The notes beneath the pieces are model-generated. The model ran no database searches, was not told the DNA's origin, and saw only the letters and a program-made list of their open reading frames with translations. A stretch of DNA of 5,947 bases from an uncultured Georgenia sp. (GTDB lineage: Bacteria > Actinomycetota > Actinomycetes > Actinomycetales > Actinomycetaceae), in the NCBI RefSeq assembly GCF_937958535.1, contig NZ_CALGNQ010000031.1, forward strand, positions 1 through 5,947, read 5' to 3'. The position numbers and the translations under genes are program-made. Shown one piece after another: positions 1-5,947 of this stretch (within the stretch, counting starts at the first letter, position 1; every line of letters begins with the position of its first letter).

Positions 1-677
1 TCCGGGGCGGCCAGCGCCTGCTGCAGCCGCCGGGTGAACCACTCGGCCACCTCGACGGCGATCGGCGAGGCGTGCTGGGAGGCCATGTGCTCGCCCTCGA
101 CGACGACGAGCTCCACCGCCTGCACCGCCTGCCGCGTGAGCTCGAGGTCCTCCAGCCGGCTGCGCAGGTCCTCCGAGACCTCCTGCAGCGCCCGGGCCCG
201 GCTCTCCGCCCGCACGTGGTCGAGCAGCTCGGTGAGATCGCCCTCCGGCGGCAGCCCGAGCCGCAGCTGGGCCCGGCGCACCTCCCCCAGGCCGGGGATG
301 GCCGCCACCGCGGCCTCGAAGATGGGCACCACCGCCTCCACCGCGGCCCGCGCCCGGGTGAGGTAGGTCTGCCGCACGCTCTCGCTGAGCCGCTCCCAGG
401 TCTCGCCGGCGGCGTCCCGCTGCGCGAGGCGTCGTGCCGCCTCCGGCACCGCCTGCTCGACCACCACCCCGAGCACCTCGGGGGCGCCGTCGGCGATCTC
501 CTCCCAGGACTCCCGGGGCTCACCGAGCAACTCGGCGCGCAGCCCGGCACGCTCCTCACGCAGCCAGCAGATCTGCCGCTGCGCCGCGGACAGGGCGCGG
601 GCGAGCTCGACCTCGACCGAGCCCTCGGCACCGGCGAGGAGCTCGTCCTGGTCAGGCGCGCCGTCGTCGACCCCCAT
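1..677 (-). CDS. Uncharacterised acidic helical protein (partial, C-terminus beyond window)
   Basis: The reverse strand is open from an ATG at 677 to the left edge: 225 codons without a stop, so the C-terminus is missing. I do not recognise the family. The protein is rich in Glu, Arg, Ala and Leu. It looks mainly helical, with coiled-coil-like stretches at about residues 22-51 and in the last third (around the segments RALQEVSEDLRSRLEDLE and RQAVQAVELVVVEGEH). No signal peptide or membrane segment is visible, so it is probably cytoplasmic. The only cysteine I see is C37, in an ICWLREER segment. An in-frame TAG at 689-687 limits the start to ATG 677 or GTG 683. ATG is preferred because a -10-like hexamer lies six bases upstream, which fits a leaderless mRNA; there is no Shine-Dalgarno. 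It diverges from the sugar-acid operon and nothing links the two functionally. Plus-strand open frames over this region are antisense shadows. Confidence 0.75.
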   Translation of the reverse strand, partial: MGVDDGAPDQDELLAGAEGSVEVELARALSAAQRQICWLREERAGLRAELLGEPRESWEEIADGAPEVLGVVVEQAVPEAARRLAQRDAAGETWERLSESVRQTYLTRARAAVEAVVPIFEAAVAAIPGLGEVRRAQLRLGLPPEGDLTELLDHVRAESRARALQEVSEDLRSRLEDLELTRQAVQAVELVVVEGEHMASQHASPIAVEVAEWFTRRLQQALAAP

Positions 678-683
678 GGGCAC

Positions 684-712
684 ACGCTAGCGGCAGCTCG
701 GCCCGCTCTCAC
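684..712 (-). promoter_or_regulatory. Putative promoter of the minus-strand gene, leaderless type
   Basis: Read on the minus strand, GTGAGA (712-707) matches four of six bases of the TTGACA -35 consensus. It is followed by a 17-base spacer and then TAGCGT (689-684), which matches the actinobacterial TANNNT -10 pattern. Six bases separate the hexamer from the ATG at 677, so transcription would start at or next to the A of the start codon. That explains the lack of a ribosome binding site. The TAG inside the -10 element is also the in-frame stop that bounds the reading frame. This is a pattern match only. Confidence 0.5.
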
Positions 713-767
713 GCGGCAGGCCGACGCGTGTCGTGCGGGGACGCCCGCGCCGACGGCCGGTCCACGC

Positions 768-790
768 GGTCGCGGCCCCCGGTCGCGGCC
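768..790. repeat. Tandem 10-bp direct repeat, possible operator
   Basis: GGTCGCGGCC occurs exactly at 768-777 and again at 781-790, a 13-base period. Each copy is nearly self-complementary (8 of 10 positions). The second copy covers the place where a -35 element would lie for the -10-like hexamer at 806-811. That position would suit a repressor or activator of the sugar-acid operon. In such GC-rich DNA, short C/G repeats arise easily by chance, so the regulatory reading is weak. Confidence 0.3.
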
Positions 791-805
791 GTGGGGGTGC
801 GCCGC

Positions 806-811
806 TACGGT
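806..811 (+). promoter_or_regulatory. Possible -10 element of the permease operon
   Basis: TACGGT fits the actinobacterial TANNNT -10 pattern and would place the transcription start near 818, giving a leader of about 57 bases before the permease ATG. No good -35 hexamer is seen 16-19 bases upstream; the tandem 10-bp repeat occupies that place. The promoter could therefore depend on an activator, or the match could be fortuitous. Confidence 0.35.
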
Positions 812-824
812 GCGAGAGCGGCCC

Positions 825-846
825 GCCGGGGGTGCCCGCCCCCGGC
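825..846 (+). other. Strong hairpin in the permease leader
   Basis: GCCGGGGG (825-832) and CCCCCGGC (839-846) form a perfect 8-bp all-GC stem with a six-base loop, ending 28 bases before the permease start codon. If transcription begins near 818, it lies almost at the 5' end of the mRNA and could protect the transcript. No T-run follows, and neither neighbouring gene converges here, so it is not a standard terminator. The C-run at 839-843 could instead pair with the G-run of the ribosome binding site (862-867). Confidence 0.4.
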
Positions 847-874
847 CTCTCTCTGACCTACGGGGGGCACCGTC

Positions 875-2269
875 ATGGACGCCGAAGAGATCATGGAGCA
901 GTGGAGCCAGACCCTCGGTGCGGGGCCGCTCCTCCTCATCGCGGCGGGGGCGATCGCCCTCATCCTCGTGCTCGTCATCGTCTTCAAGCTGCACGCCTTC
1001 CTCACCCTCGTCCTCGTCTCGCTCCTGACGGCGTTCGTCACCGGCATCCCGGTGGCTGCGCTGGTCTCCTCGCTCGTCGGTGCGTTCGGCGGCACGCTCG
1101 GCTCGGTCGCGCTGCTCATCGCCCTCGGCGCGATGCTCGGCAAGCTCATCGAGCACAGCGGGGGCGCGCGCGTGCTGTCGGAGAAGATGGTGTCCGTCTT
1201 CGGGGAGAAGCGGGCCCCGCTCGGGCTCGGCCTGGCGTCCCTCGCCTTCGGCTTCCCGATCTTCTTCGACGCCGGGCTCGTCGTCATGCTGCCGATCATC
1301 TTCGCCGTCGCCCGCCGGCTGGGGAACAACGTCCTGCTCTACGGGCTGCCCGCGGCGACGGCGTTCTCGGTCATGCACGTCTTCGTGCCGCCGCACCCCG
1401 GCCCGGTCGCGGCGACCGAGCTCTACGAGGCGAACATCGGCCTCGTCCTGCTCGTCGCGATCATCCTCGCCTTCCCCATCTGGTACCTCACCGGGTACCT
1501 GTGGGGCATCTTCGTCGGTCGGCGGGTCATCCTGCCCGTGCCGGCCCTGTTCGGCAGCGTCGACGACGACGTGCAGGTCAACCCGCCCAGTGTGGGGACC
1601 GTCGTCGGGATCCTCCTCCTGCCCCTCGTGCTGATCTTCCTCAACACCGGGCTGGACTTCCTCGACACCGCGGGCGTGGTCGACGACTCCGAGACGTGGG
1701 TGCAGGTGCTCATGTCCCTCGGCACCGCCCCCGTCGCCCTGCTCATCTCCGTGCTCGTGGCGCTCGTCGTCCTCGGCCACCGGCGCGGTGAGAACGGCAC
1801 CGCGCTGGAGAAGATCGTCGACTCCGCCCTCGGGCCGGTCGCCTCGGTCATCCTCATCACCGGCGCCGGCGGCATGTTCGGCGGCGTCCTGCGGCTCTCC
1901 GGCATCGGTGACGCGCTGTCCGACGTCCTGGGCGACCTCGGGGTGCCGGTCATCCTCGCCGCCTGGCTCATCGCCGTCGTCCTGCGCGTGGCCCAGGGCT
2001 CGGCGACCGTCGCGCTCGTCACCGCGGCCGGGCTCATGGCTCCGGCCGTGACGACCGGCGGCTACAGCGAGCTGCAGGTCGTCGCCATCACGCTCGCGAC
2101 GGCGGCCGGCTCGGTGTTCGCCAGCCACGTCAACGACTCCGGGTTCTGGCTCGTGGGCCGGCTCATGGGGATGGACGTCGAGACCACCCTGAAGACGTGG
2201 ACGGTCCAGCAGACCCTGCAGTCGGTGGTCGGGTTCCTCTTCACCCTCGCCGTCTTCGCCATCTTCTGA
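875..2269 (+). CDS. idnT: GntP-family sugar-acid:H+ symporter (idonate/5-ketogluconate/gluconate permease)
   Basis: This 464-residue integral membrane protein has the usual length for GntP permeases and roughly twelve hydrophobic segments, with a short polar N-terminus (residues 1-16) and no cleavable signal. Family hallmarks I recognise, in order, are: GTLGS with GAMLGK (about 73-90), FGFPIFFDAG (125-134; compare the matching segment of E. coli GntT), PPHPGP (172-177), QGSATVA (374-380) and SHVNDSGFW (417-425). Family members import gluconate, L-idonate, 5-ketogluconate and related acids with protons. The substrate cannot be read from the sequence; idonate is inferred from the two enzymes encoded directly downstream. 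The start is ATG 875, with a G-run (862-867) seven bases upstream as a modest ribosome binding site. It is the first gene of a three-gene unit, 16 bases before the reductase. The family call is very secure; the symbol rests on context and gntP/gntT is the alternative. Confidence 0.93.
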   Translation: MDAEEIMEQWSQTLGAGPLLLIAAGAIALILVLVIVFKLHAFLTLVLVSLLTAFVTGIPVAALVSSLVGAFGGTLGSVALLIALGAMLGKLIEHSGGARVLSEKMVSVFGEKRAPLGLGLASLAFGFPIFFDAGLVVMLPIIFAVARRLGNNVLLYGLPAATAFSVMHVFVPPHPGPVAATELYEANIGLVLLVAIILAFPIWYLTGYLWGIFVGRRVILPVPALFGSVDDDVQVNPPSVGTVVGILLLPLVLIFLNTGLDFLDTAGVVDDSETWVQVLMSLGTAPVALLISVLVALVVLGHRRGENGTALEKIVDSALGPVASVILITGAGGMFGGVLRLSGIGDALSDVLGDLGVPVILAAWLIAVVLRVAQGSATVALVTAAGLMAPAVTTGGYSELQVVAITLATAAGSVFASHVNDSGFWLVGRLMGMDVETTLKTWTVQQTLQSVVGFLFTLAVFAIF

Positions 2270-2272
2270 CCC

Positions 2273-2278
2273 GGGAGG
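2273..2278 (+). promoter_or_regulatory. Ribosome binding site fixing the GTG start of the reductase
   Basis: GGGAGG lies seven bases before GTG 2286, inside the 16-base gap after the permease stop. It supports the GTG start and shows that no separate promoter fits between the two genes. Confidence 0.75.
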
Positions 2279-2285
2279 CACCGCC

Positions 2286-3056
2286 GTGACCCGCTCACTC
2301 TTCGACATCACCGGCCGGCTCGCGCTCGTCACCGGCTCCTCCCGCGGCCTCGGGCTGGCGCTGGCCGAAGGTCTGGCCCAGCACGGCGCCAGGGTGGTCC
2401 TGCACGGTCGCGACCCACAGGCGCTGGCCCGCGCCCGCGAACAGGTCGCCGCCGCCGGGGACGGGCAGGTCCCCACGGTCTCCTTCGACGTCACCGACGC
2501 TGCCGCCGTGCGCGACGGGGTCGCCTCACTCGTCGCCGAGCACGGGGTGCCCGACATCCTCGTCAACAACGCCGGCATCCAGCGCCGCGCGCCGTTCAAC
2601 GAGTTCGACCCCGCGGACTGGGACGCCATCGTCGCGGCGAACCTCAGCAGCGTGTTCTACGTGTCGCAGCAGATCACCCGCGGCATGGCCGAGCGCGGCT
2701 CGGGCAAGGTGGTCAACATCGGCTCGGTCCAGTCGCTCCTCGCCCGCCAGACCATCGCCCCCTACTCCGCCACCAAGGGCGGGGTCGCGATGCTCACCAA
2801 GGGCATGGCCGCCGACCTCGCCCGCTACGGGATCCAGGTCAACGCCATCTCCCCCGGCTACTTCGCCACCGAGCTCAACCGGGCCCTCGTCGAGGACGAG
2901 GCCTTCAACGCCTGGGTGGTCAACCGCACGCCGGCCGGCCGCTGGGGCCGGTTCGAGGAGCTCGTCGGCACACTCGTCTACCTGTGCTCCGACGCCTCGA
3001 GCTTCGTCTCGGGCCAGAACATCTTCGTCGACGGCGGCATGACCGCCGTGGTGTAG
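2286..3056 (+). CDS. idnO: 5-keto-D-gluconate 5-reductase / gluconate 5-dehydrogenase (SDR family)
   Basis: A 256-residue classical short-chain dehydrogenase that reversibly reduces 5-keto-D-gluconate to D-gluconate in the cytoplasm. Visible motifs are the nucleotide-binding TGSSRGLG (16-23), NNAG (94-97), and the catalytic set N119, S147, Y160 and K164 (YSATK). The subfamily is indicated by NNAGIQRRAPFNEF (94-107) and the LVEDEAFNAW...RTPAGRWG stretch (201-221), which closely match E. coli IdnO as I recall it (254 residues). LHGR (39-42) ends strand beta-2 with an arginine and no acidic residue, which usually favours NADP(H). The GTG start at 2286 has a strong ribosome binding site and gives the normal N-terminus. 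It is co-transcribed with the permease (16-base gap) and the dehydrogenase (8-base gap), fitting the second step of L-idonate catabolism. If the operon served gluconate rather than idonate, the same enzyme would work as gluconate 5-dehydrogenase. Confidence 0.93.
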   Translation: MTRSLFDITGRLALVTGSSRGLGLALAEGLAQHGARVVLHGRDPQALARAREQVAAAGDGQVPTVSFDVTDAAAVRDGVASLVAEHGVPDILVNNAGIQRRAPFNEFDPADWDAIVAANLSSVFYVSQQITRGMAERGSGKVVNIGSVQSLLARQTIAPYSATKGGVAMLTKGMAADLARYGIQVNAISPGYFATELNRALVEDEAFNAWVVNRTPAGRWGRFEELVGTLVYLCSDASSFVSGQNIFVDGGMTAVV

Positions 3057-3060
3057 GAGG
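3055..3060 (+). promoter_or_regulatory. Ribosome binding site overlapping the idnO stop, sets the idnD start
   Basis: The idnO stop TAG (3054-3056) runs into a consensus AGGAGG, four bases before GTG 3065. A ribosome finishing idnO sits on this site, which implies coupled translation. It argues against the upstream ATG at 2984, which would add 27 arginine-rich residues read out of frame inside idnO. Confidence 0.7.
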
Positions 3061-3064
3061 AACC

Positions 3065-4069
3065 GTGAGGGCGGTCGTCATCAACGGCAAGGAGGACCTC
3101 GAGGTCGTCGAGGTCCCCGACCCCGAGCCCGGGCCGGACCAGGTGCGCCTGCGGATCGCCTACGCCGGCATCTGCGGCTCGGACCTGCACTACTACTACG
3201 AGGGCGCGAACGGGGCGTTCGTCGTCCGCGAGCCGCTGGTGCCCGGCCACGAGGTGTCCGGGACGGTCGACCTCGACCCCTCCGGGCAGCTCGCGCCGGG
3301 CACCCCGGTCACCGTCCATCCCGCGACGTTCGGCGAGCAGCGCCCCGGGATCGAGGACCGGCCGCACCTGTGGCCCGGCGGCGCCTACCTCGGCAGCGCC
3401 TCGACCTGGCCGCACACGCAGGGCGGGATGAGCGAGCTGCTGCTCGTCGACCGGTCGATGGTCCGCGTGCTGCCCCGCTCGCTGCCGCTGCGCCGGGCCG
3501 CGCTGGCCGAGCCGCTCGCCGTCGGGCTCCACGGGATCACGCTCGCGGGCGGGGTGGACGGCGCGCGGGTGCTCGTCACCGGCTCCGGCCCGATCGGGCT
3601 GCTCACCGCTGCTGCCGCGCTCGCCGGCGGAGCCGCCCAGGTCACCGCCACCGACGTGCTGCCCGGCCCGCTCGAGCGCGCCCGGGCGCTCGGCGTGCAC
3701 CGGACCGTGGACGTCAGCGCCGAGGAGCTGCCGGCCGAGGCGTACGACGTCGTCCTGGAGTGCTCGGGGGTGCCCGCCTCCATCAACGCCGCCTTCCGTG
3801 CCGCCCGCCGGGCCGGGGTGCACGTCCAGCTCGGGATGGTGCCCGACGAGCCGAAGGGCATCAACCTTGCGCCGATGATCTCCAAGGAGCTCACGGTGCT
3901 CGGGTCCTTCCGCTTCAAGGACGAGATCGACGCCGCGGTCGCGCTGCTGGACGCCCGGCCGGAGATCGAGCAGGTGGTCACCCACGAGCTGCCCGCCGAC
4001 CGGGCGCTGGAGGCCTTCGCCGTGGCGCGCGACTCGCAGGCCTCCGGGAAGGTGCTCGTGGCGCTCTGA
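3065..4069 (+). CDS. idnD: L-idonate 5-dehydrogenase, zinc-dependent MDR family, lacking the structural-zinc loop
   Basis: A 334-residue medium-chain dehydrogenase expected to oxidise L-idonate to 5-keto-D-gluconate in the cytoplasm. The N-terminal GroES-like domain carries GICGSDLHYYYEG (35-47) and PGHE (60-63). Catalytic zinc ligands are C37, H62 and E63 or E149 (in AEPLAV). The Rossmann domain has GSGPIG (173-178) and D197 at the end of beta-2, favouring NAD(H). GSFRF (280-284) and LGSASTWPHTQGG (109-121) correspond to conserved segments of E. coli IdnD (343 residues). The region at about 87-108, where the relatives carry four cysteines binding a structural zinc, has none; the only cysteines are C37 and C233. 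GTG 3065 is chosen over ATG 2984 because it follows a consensus ribosome binding site, avoids overlap with idnO and starts at the usual MRAVV-type N-terminus. It is the last gene of the unit. The exact polyol-acid substrate is inferred; another sugar acid or polyol is possible. Confidence 0.85.
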   Translation: MRAVVINGKEDLEVVEVPDPEPGPDQVRLRIAYAGICGSDLHYYYEGANGAFVVREPLVPGHEVSGTVDLDPSGQLAPGTPVTVHPATFGEQRPGIEDRPHLWPGGAYLGSASTWPHTQGGMSELLLVDRSMVRVLPRSLPLRRAALAEPLAVGLHGITLAGGVDGARVLVTGSGPIGLLTAAAALAGGAAQVTATDVLPGPLERARALGVHRTVDVSAEELPAEAYDVVLECSGVPASINAAFRAARRAGVHVQLGMVPDEPKGINLAPMISKELTVLGSFRFKDEIDAAVALLDARPEIEQVVTHELPADRALEAFAVARDSQASGKVLVAL

Positions 4070-4102
4070 CCCTGACCGGACCGCGCCCGCACGGGAAATG
4101 GA

Positions 4103-4119
4103 CGCGGGGAGCCTCCGCG
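4103..4119 (+). terminator. Weak hairpin after idnD, doubtful terminator
   Basis: CGCGGGG (4103-4109) and CTCCGCG (4113-4119) can form a 7-bp stem with one G-U pair and a three-base loop, in the 71-base gap between idnD and the peptidase. No T-run follows. It could slow or end transcription of the sugar-acid operon, but read-through into the peptidase is equally compatible. Confidence 0.25.
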
Positions 4120-4128
4120 GGGCGTGAT

Positions 4129-4132
4129 AGGA
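4129..4132 (+). promoter_or_regulatory. Ribosome binding site of the S9 peptidase
   Basis: AGGA lies eight bases before GTG 4141. No in-frame ATG or GTG was found between 4096 and 4140, so this short site supports the GTG start. Confidence 0.5.
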
Positions 4133-4140
4133 CAGAAAGC

Positions 4141-5947
4141 GTGAACGCGACCCCCTTCCACGACCTCGACGACTACATCGCCCTGCCCCGGCTCGGCGGG
4201 CTCGCCCTCTCTCCCGACGGCCGCCGGCTCGTCACCGCGGTGAGCACGCTGAACGAGGACCGGACGACGTACCAGTCCGCCCTGTGGGAGGTGGACCCGA
4301 CCGGCGAGCGCCCGGCACGCCGCCTCACCCACGGCCCCACGGGCGAGTCCCAGCCGGTGTTCACGGCCGACGGCGACCTCCTCTTCGTCGCCAAGCGCGG
4401 CTCCGAGGACGACGCCAAGCCGGCCGTCTGGTCACTGCCCGCCGCGGGCGGGGAGGCCACACTGCTCGCCGCCCACCCCGGCGGGGTGAGCAGTGTGCGT
4501 GCCGCCACCCGGGCCGCCGTCGTCACCCTGACCGCGGCCACCCTGCCCGCCGCCGCAGACCCGGACGAGGACCACCGGCTGCGCAAGGAGCGGACCGAGC
4601 GCAAGGTCAGCGCCATCCTCCACAGCGAGTACCCGGTGCGGTACTGGGACCACGACCTGGGCCCCGACCTGCCCCGGATCTACGTCGCCGAGCCGACCGG
4701 CGACGCAGACGCGGCCGCAGACCCGGCGCCGGAGGACGAGGCCCGAGCCCCCCGCGGCAGCCACGAGCTGCGCGACCTCACCCCCGGCGCCCGCGCCGCC
4801 CTGGTGGAGACCGAGTCCGACGTCGCCCCCGACGGCACCTTCCTCGTCACGACGTGGAACGTGCCCGAGGCGCGTGGAGCCGTGCGCACCCAGCTGCGGC
4901 GGGTCGACCTGGCCGACGGTGCACAGACGGTGCTCGTCGACGCCCCCGACGCCGACCTCGGCGCCCCCCGGGTGAGCCCGGACGGGTCACGGGTGGCCTA
5001 CGTCCGGGAGCAGCACAGCACCGCCGAGCAGGCCCCGCGGGTGTGGGTCGAGGTGGTCGACGCCACCGGCGGCGGACAGCGTGCCCTGACCCGGGAGTGG
5101 GACCGCTGGCCCGCGCTGGTGCGCTGGCTCCCGGACGGCACCGGGCTGCTCGTCGTCGCCGACGAGGACGGCCGCTCCCGGCTCTTCCACGTCGCCCTCG
5201 ACACCGGCGCGGTCACCCGCCTGACCGACGAGGGCGCGCTGACCGACGTCGTCGTCGCCCCGGACGGCGCGGCGGCCTACGCGCTGCGCTCCTCCTACGC
5301 CTACCCGGCCGAGGTGGTGCGCATCGACCTCACCGTGCTCGACGCGGTCGACGAGGGCGGCGCTCCCGTCACGGTGCTGCGCGGTCCCGCCGAGCGACCC
5401 GCCCTGCCGGGGACGCTCACCGAGGTGGAGACCACCACCGAGGACGGAGTACGGGTGCGGGCCTGGCTCGCGCTCCCCCACGGGGCGGGTGCCGACTCCC
5501 CCGCGCCGCTCCTGCTGTGGATCCACGGCGGGCCGCTGAACTCGTGGAACGCGTGGTCGTGGCGGTGGAACCCGTGGATCATGGTCGCCCGCGGGTACGC
5601 GGTGCTGCTCCCCGACCCGGCACTGTCCACGGGCTACGGGCAGGACTTCATCCAGCGCGGGTGGGGCGCGTGGGGCGGGGCCCCGTTCACCGACCTCATG
5701 GCCATCACCGACGCCGTCGAGCAGCGCCCGGACATCGACGCGTCGCGTACCGCCGCGATGGGCGGCTCCTTCGGCGGGTACATGGCCAACTGGGTGGCCG
5801 GCCACACCGACCGCTTCCGGGCAGTCGTCACCCACGCCAGCCTGTGGGCCCTGGACGCCTTCGGCCCCACCACCGACGCCGCCTGGTACTGGGGCCGGGA
5901 GATGTCCCCGGAGATGGCGCTGGCCAACTCCCCGCACCTGCACGTGG
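4141..5947 (+). CDS. S9-family (prolyl oligopeptidase-like) serine peptidase, C-terminus beyond window
   Basis: The frame is open from GTG 4141 to the right edge, giving 602 codons. The N-terminal part (to about residue 410) looks like a beta-propeller: repeated S/A-P-D-G turns occur at LSPDG (23-27), VSPDG (278-282), WLPDG (329-333) and VAPDG (372-376). The alpha/beta-hydrolase domain follows, with the oxyanion-hole HGGP (462-465), the ALSTGYGQDF and GWGAWGG segments, and the nucleophile elbow GGSFGGYM with Ser543. The catalytic Asp and His, which lie after the serine in this family, fall outside the window. No signal peptide is seen, so a cytoplasmic oligopeptidase or acylaminoacyl-peptidase-like enzyme is likely. 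An acidic, Ala/Pro-rich linker occupies about 186-203. It is on the same strand as the sugar-acid operon but 71 bases away with no evident functional link. The family is secure; the specificity is unknown. Confidence 0.9.
   Translation, partial: MNATPFHDLDDYIALPRLGGLALSPDGRRLVTAVSTLNEDRTTYQSALWEVDPTGERPARRLTHGPTGESQPVFTADGDLLFVAKRGSEDDAKPAVWSLPAAGGEATLLAAHPGGVSSVRAATRAAVVTLTAATLPAAADPDEDHRLRKERTERKVSAILHSEYPVRYWDHDLGPDLPRIYVAEPTGDADAAADPAPEDEARAPRGSHELRDLTPGARAALVETESDVAPDGTFLVTTWNVPEARGAVRTQLRRVDLADGAQTVLVDAPDADLGAPRVSPDGSRVAYVREQHSTAEQAPRVWVEVVDATGGGQRALTREWDRWPALVRWLPDGTGLLVVADEDGRSRLFHVALDTGAVTRLTDEGALTDVVVAPDGAAAYALRSSYAYPAEVVRIDLTVLDAVDEGGAPVTVLRGPAERPALPGTLTEVETTTEDGVRVRAWLALPHGAGADSPAPLLLWIHGGPLNSWNAWSWRWNPWIMVARGYAVLLPDPALSTGYGQDFIQRGWGAWGGAPFTDLMAITDAVEQRPDIDASRTAAMGGSFGGYMANWVAGHTDRFRAVVTHASLWALDAFGPTTDAAWYWGREMSPEMALANSPHLHV

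Noticed and set aside
72..1028. Plus-strand 318-codon open frame at the left end
   Set aside because: It lies antisense to the minus-strand gene and then overlaps the permease start in another frame. It is Arg/Pro/Ser-rich and low in complexity, as expected for a shadow frame in GC-rich DNA.
733..1791. Plus-strand 352-codon open frame overlapping the permease
   Set aside because: The product is an Arg/Pro/Ala-rich shadow in a different frame from the clearly recognisable GntP permease.
2978..3985. Minus-strand 335-codon open frame opposite idnD
   Set aside because: The composition is Gly/Arg/Asp/Val-rich without recognisable motifs, and the opposite strand holds a well-conserved dehydrogenase.
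4070..4140. Separate promoter for the S9 peptidase
   Set aside because: No convincing TANNNT hexamer with a -35 partner was found in the 71-base gap, so transcription from upstream or from an unrecognised promoter remains open.
4987..5943. Minus-strand 318-codon open frame opposite the peptidase
   Set aside because: It is an antisense shadow of a conserved S9 hydrolase domain; the product is Gly/Val/Arg-rich with no domain features.
1..5947. tRNA or rRNA genes, CRISPR array, insertion sequence, phage or toxin-antitoxin genes
   Set aside because: No repeat-spacer pattern, terminal inverted repeats, transposase motifs or tRNA-like cloverleaf were noticed by eye. The window reads as ordinary metabolic chromosome.

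Overview
The window is very GC-rich throughout, with strong G/C preference at third codon positions, GTG starts and Shine-Dalgarno-led translation. This suggests a high-GC actinobacterium. Several protein segments resemble proteins I know from Micrococcales-type genomes, but the genus cannot be fixed from this sequence alone.

Layout: (1) positions 1-677, minus strand, hold the 5' part of an uncharacterised acidic, helical, cytoplasmic-looking protein that runs off the left edge. (2) Positions 678-874 are a divergent intergenic region. It carries a likely leaderless promoter for the minus-strand gene, a -10-like element for the rightward operon, a tandem 10-bp repeat and a strong 5'-UTR hairpin. 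(3) Positions 875-4069 hold three tightly packed plus-strand genes: a GntP-family sugar-acid permease, an IdnO/Gno-type 5-ketogluconate reductase (SDR) and an IdnD-type zinc-dependent L-idonate 5-dehydrogenase (MDR). (4) After 71 bases, 4141-5947 hold the first 602 codons of a cytoplasmic S9 (prolyl oligopeptidase-like) serine peptidase, cut by the right edge before its catalytic Asp and His.

The three middle genes form a complete uptake-and-isomerisation cassette. The permease imports L-idonate (or 5-ketogluconate or gluconate). IdnD oxidises L-idonate to 5-keto-D-gluconate, and IdnO reduces that to D-gluconate for entry into central metabolism through a gluconate kinase. The order is T-O-D, whereas E. 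coli has D-O-T-R. No kinase and no regulator gene lies in the window. The sequence suggests different cofactor preferences: NADP(H) for the reductase and NAD(H) for the dehydrogenase.

The most notable points are: the dehydrogenase has lost the whole four-cysteine structural zinc loop while keeping its catalytic zinc ligands; the minus-strand gene appears to start exactly at its transcription start; and the permease leader has a hairpin whose C-run could alternatively pair with the ribosome binding site. The catabolic pathway itself is known, so I do not claim a wholly new system.
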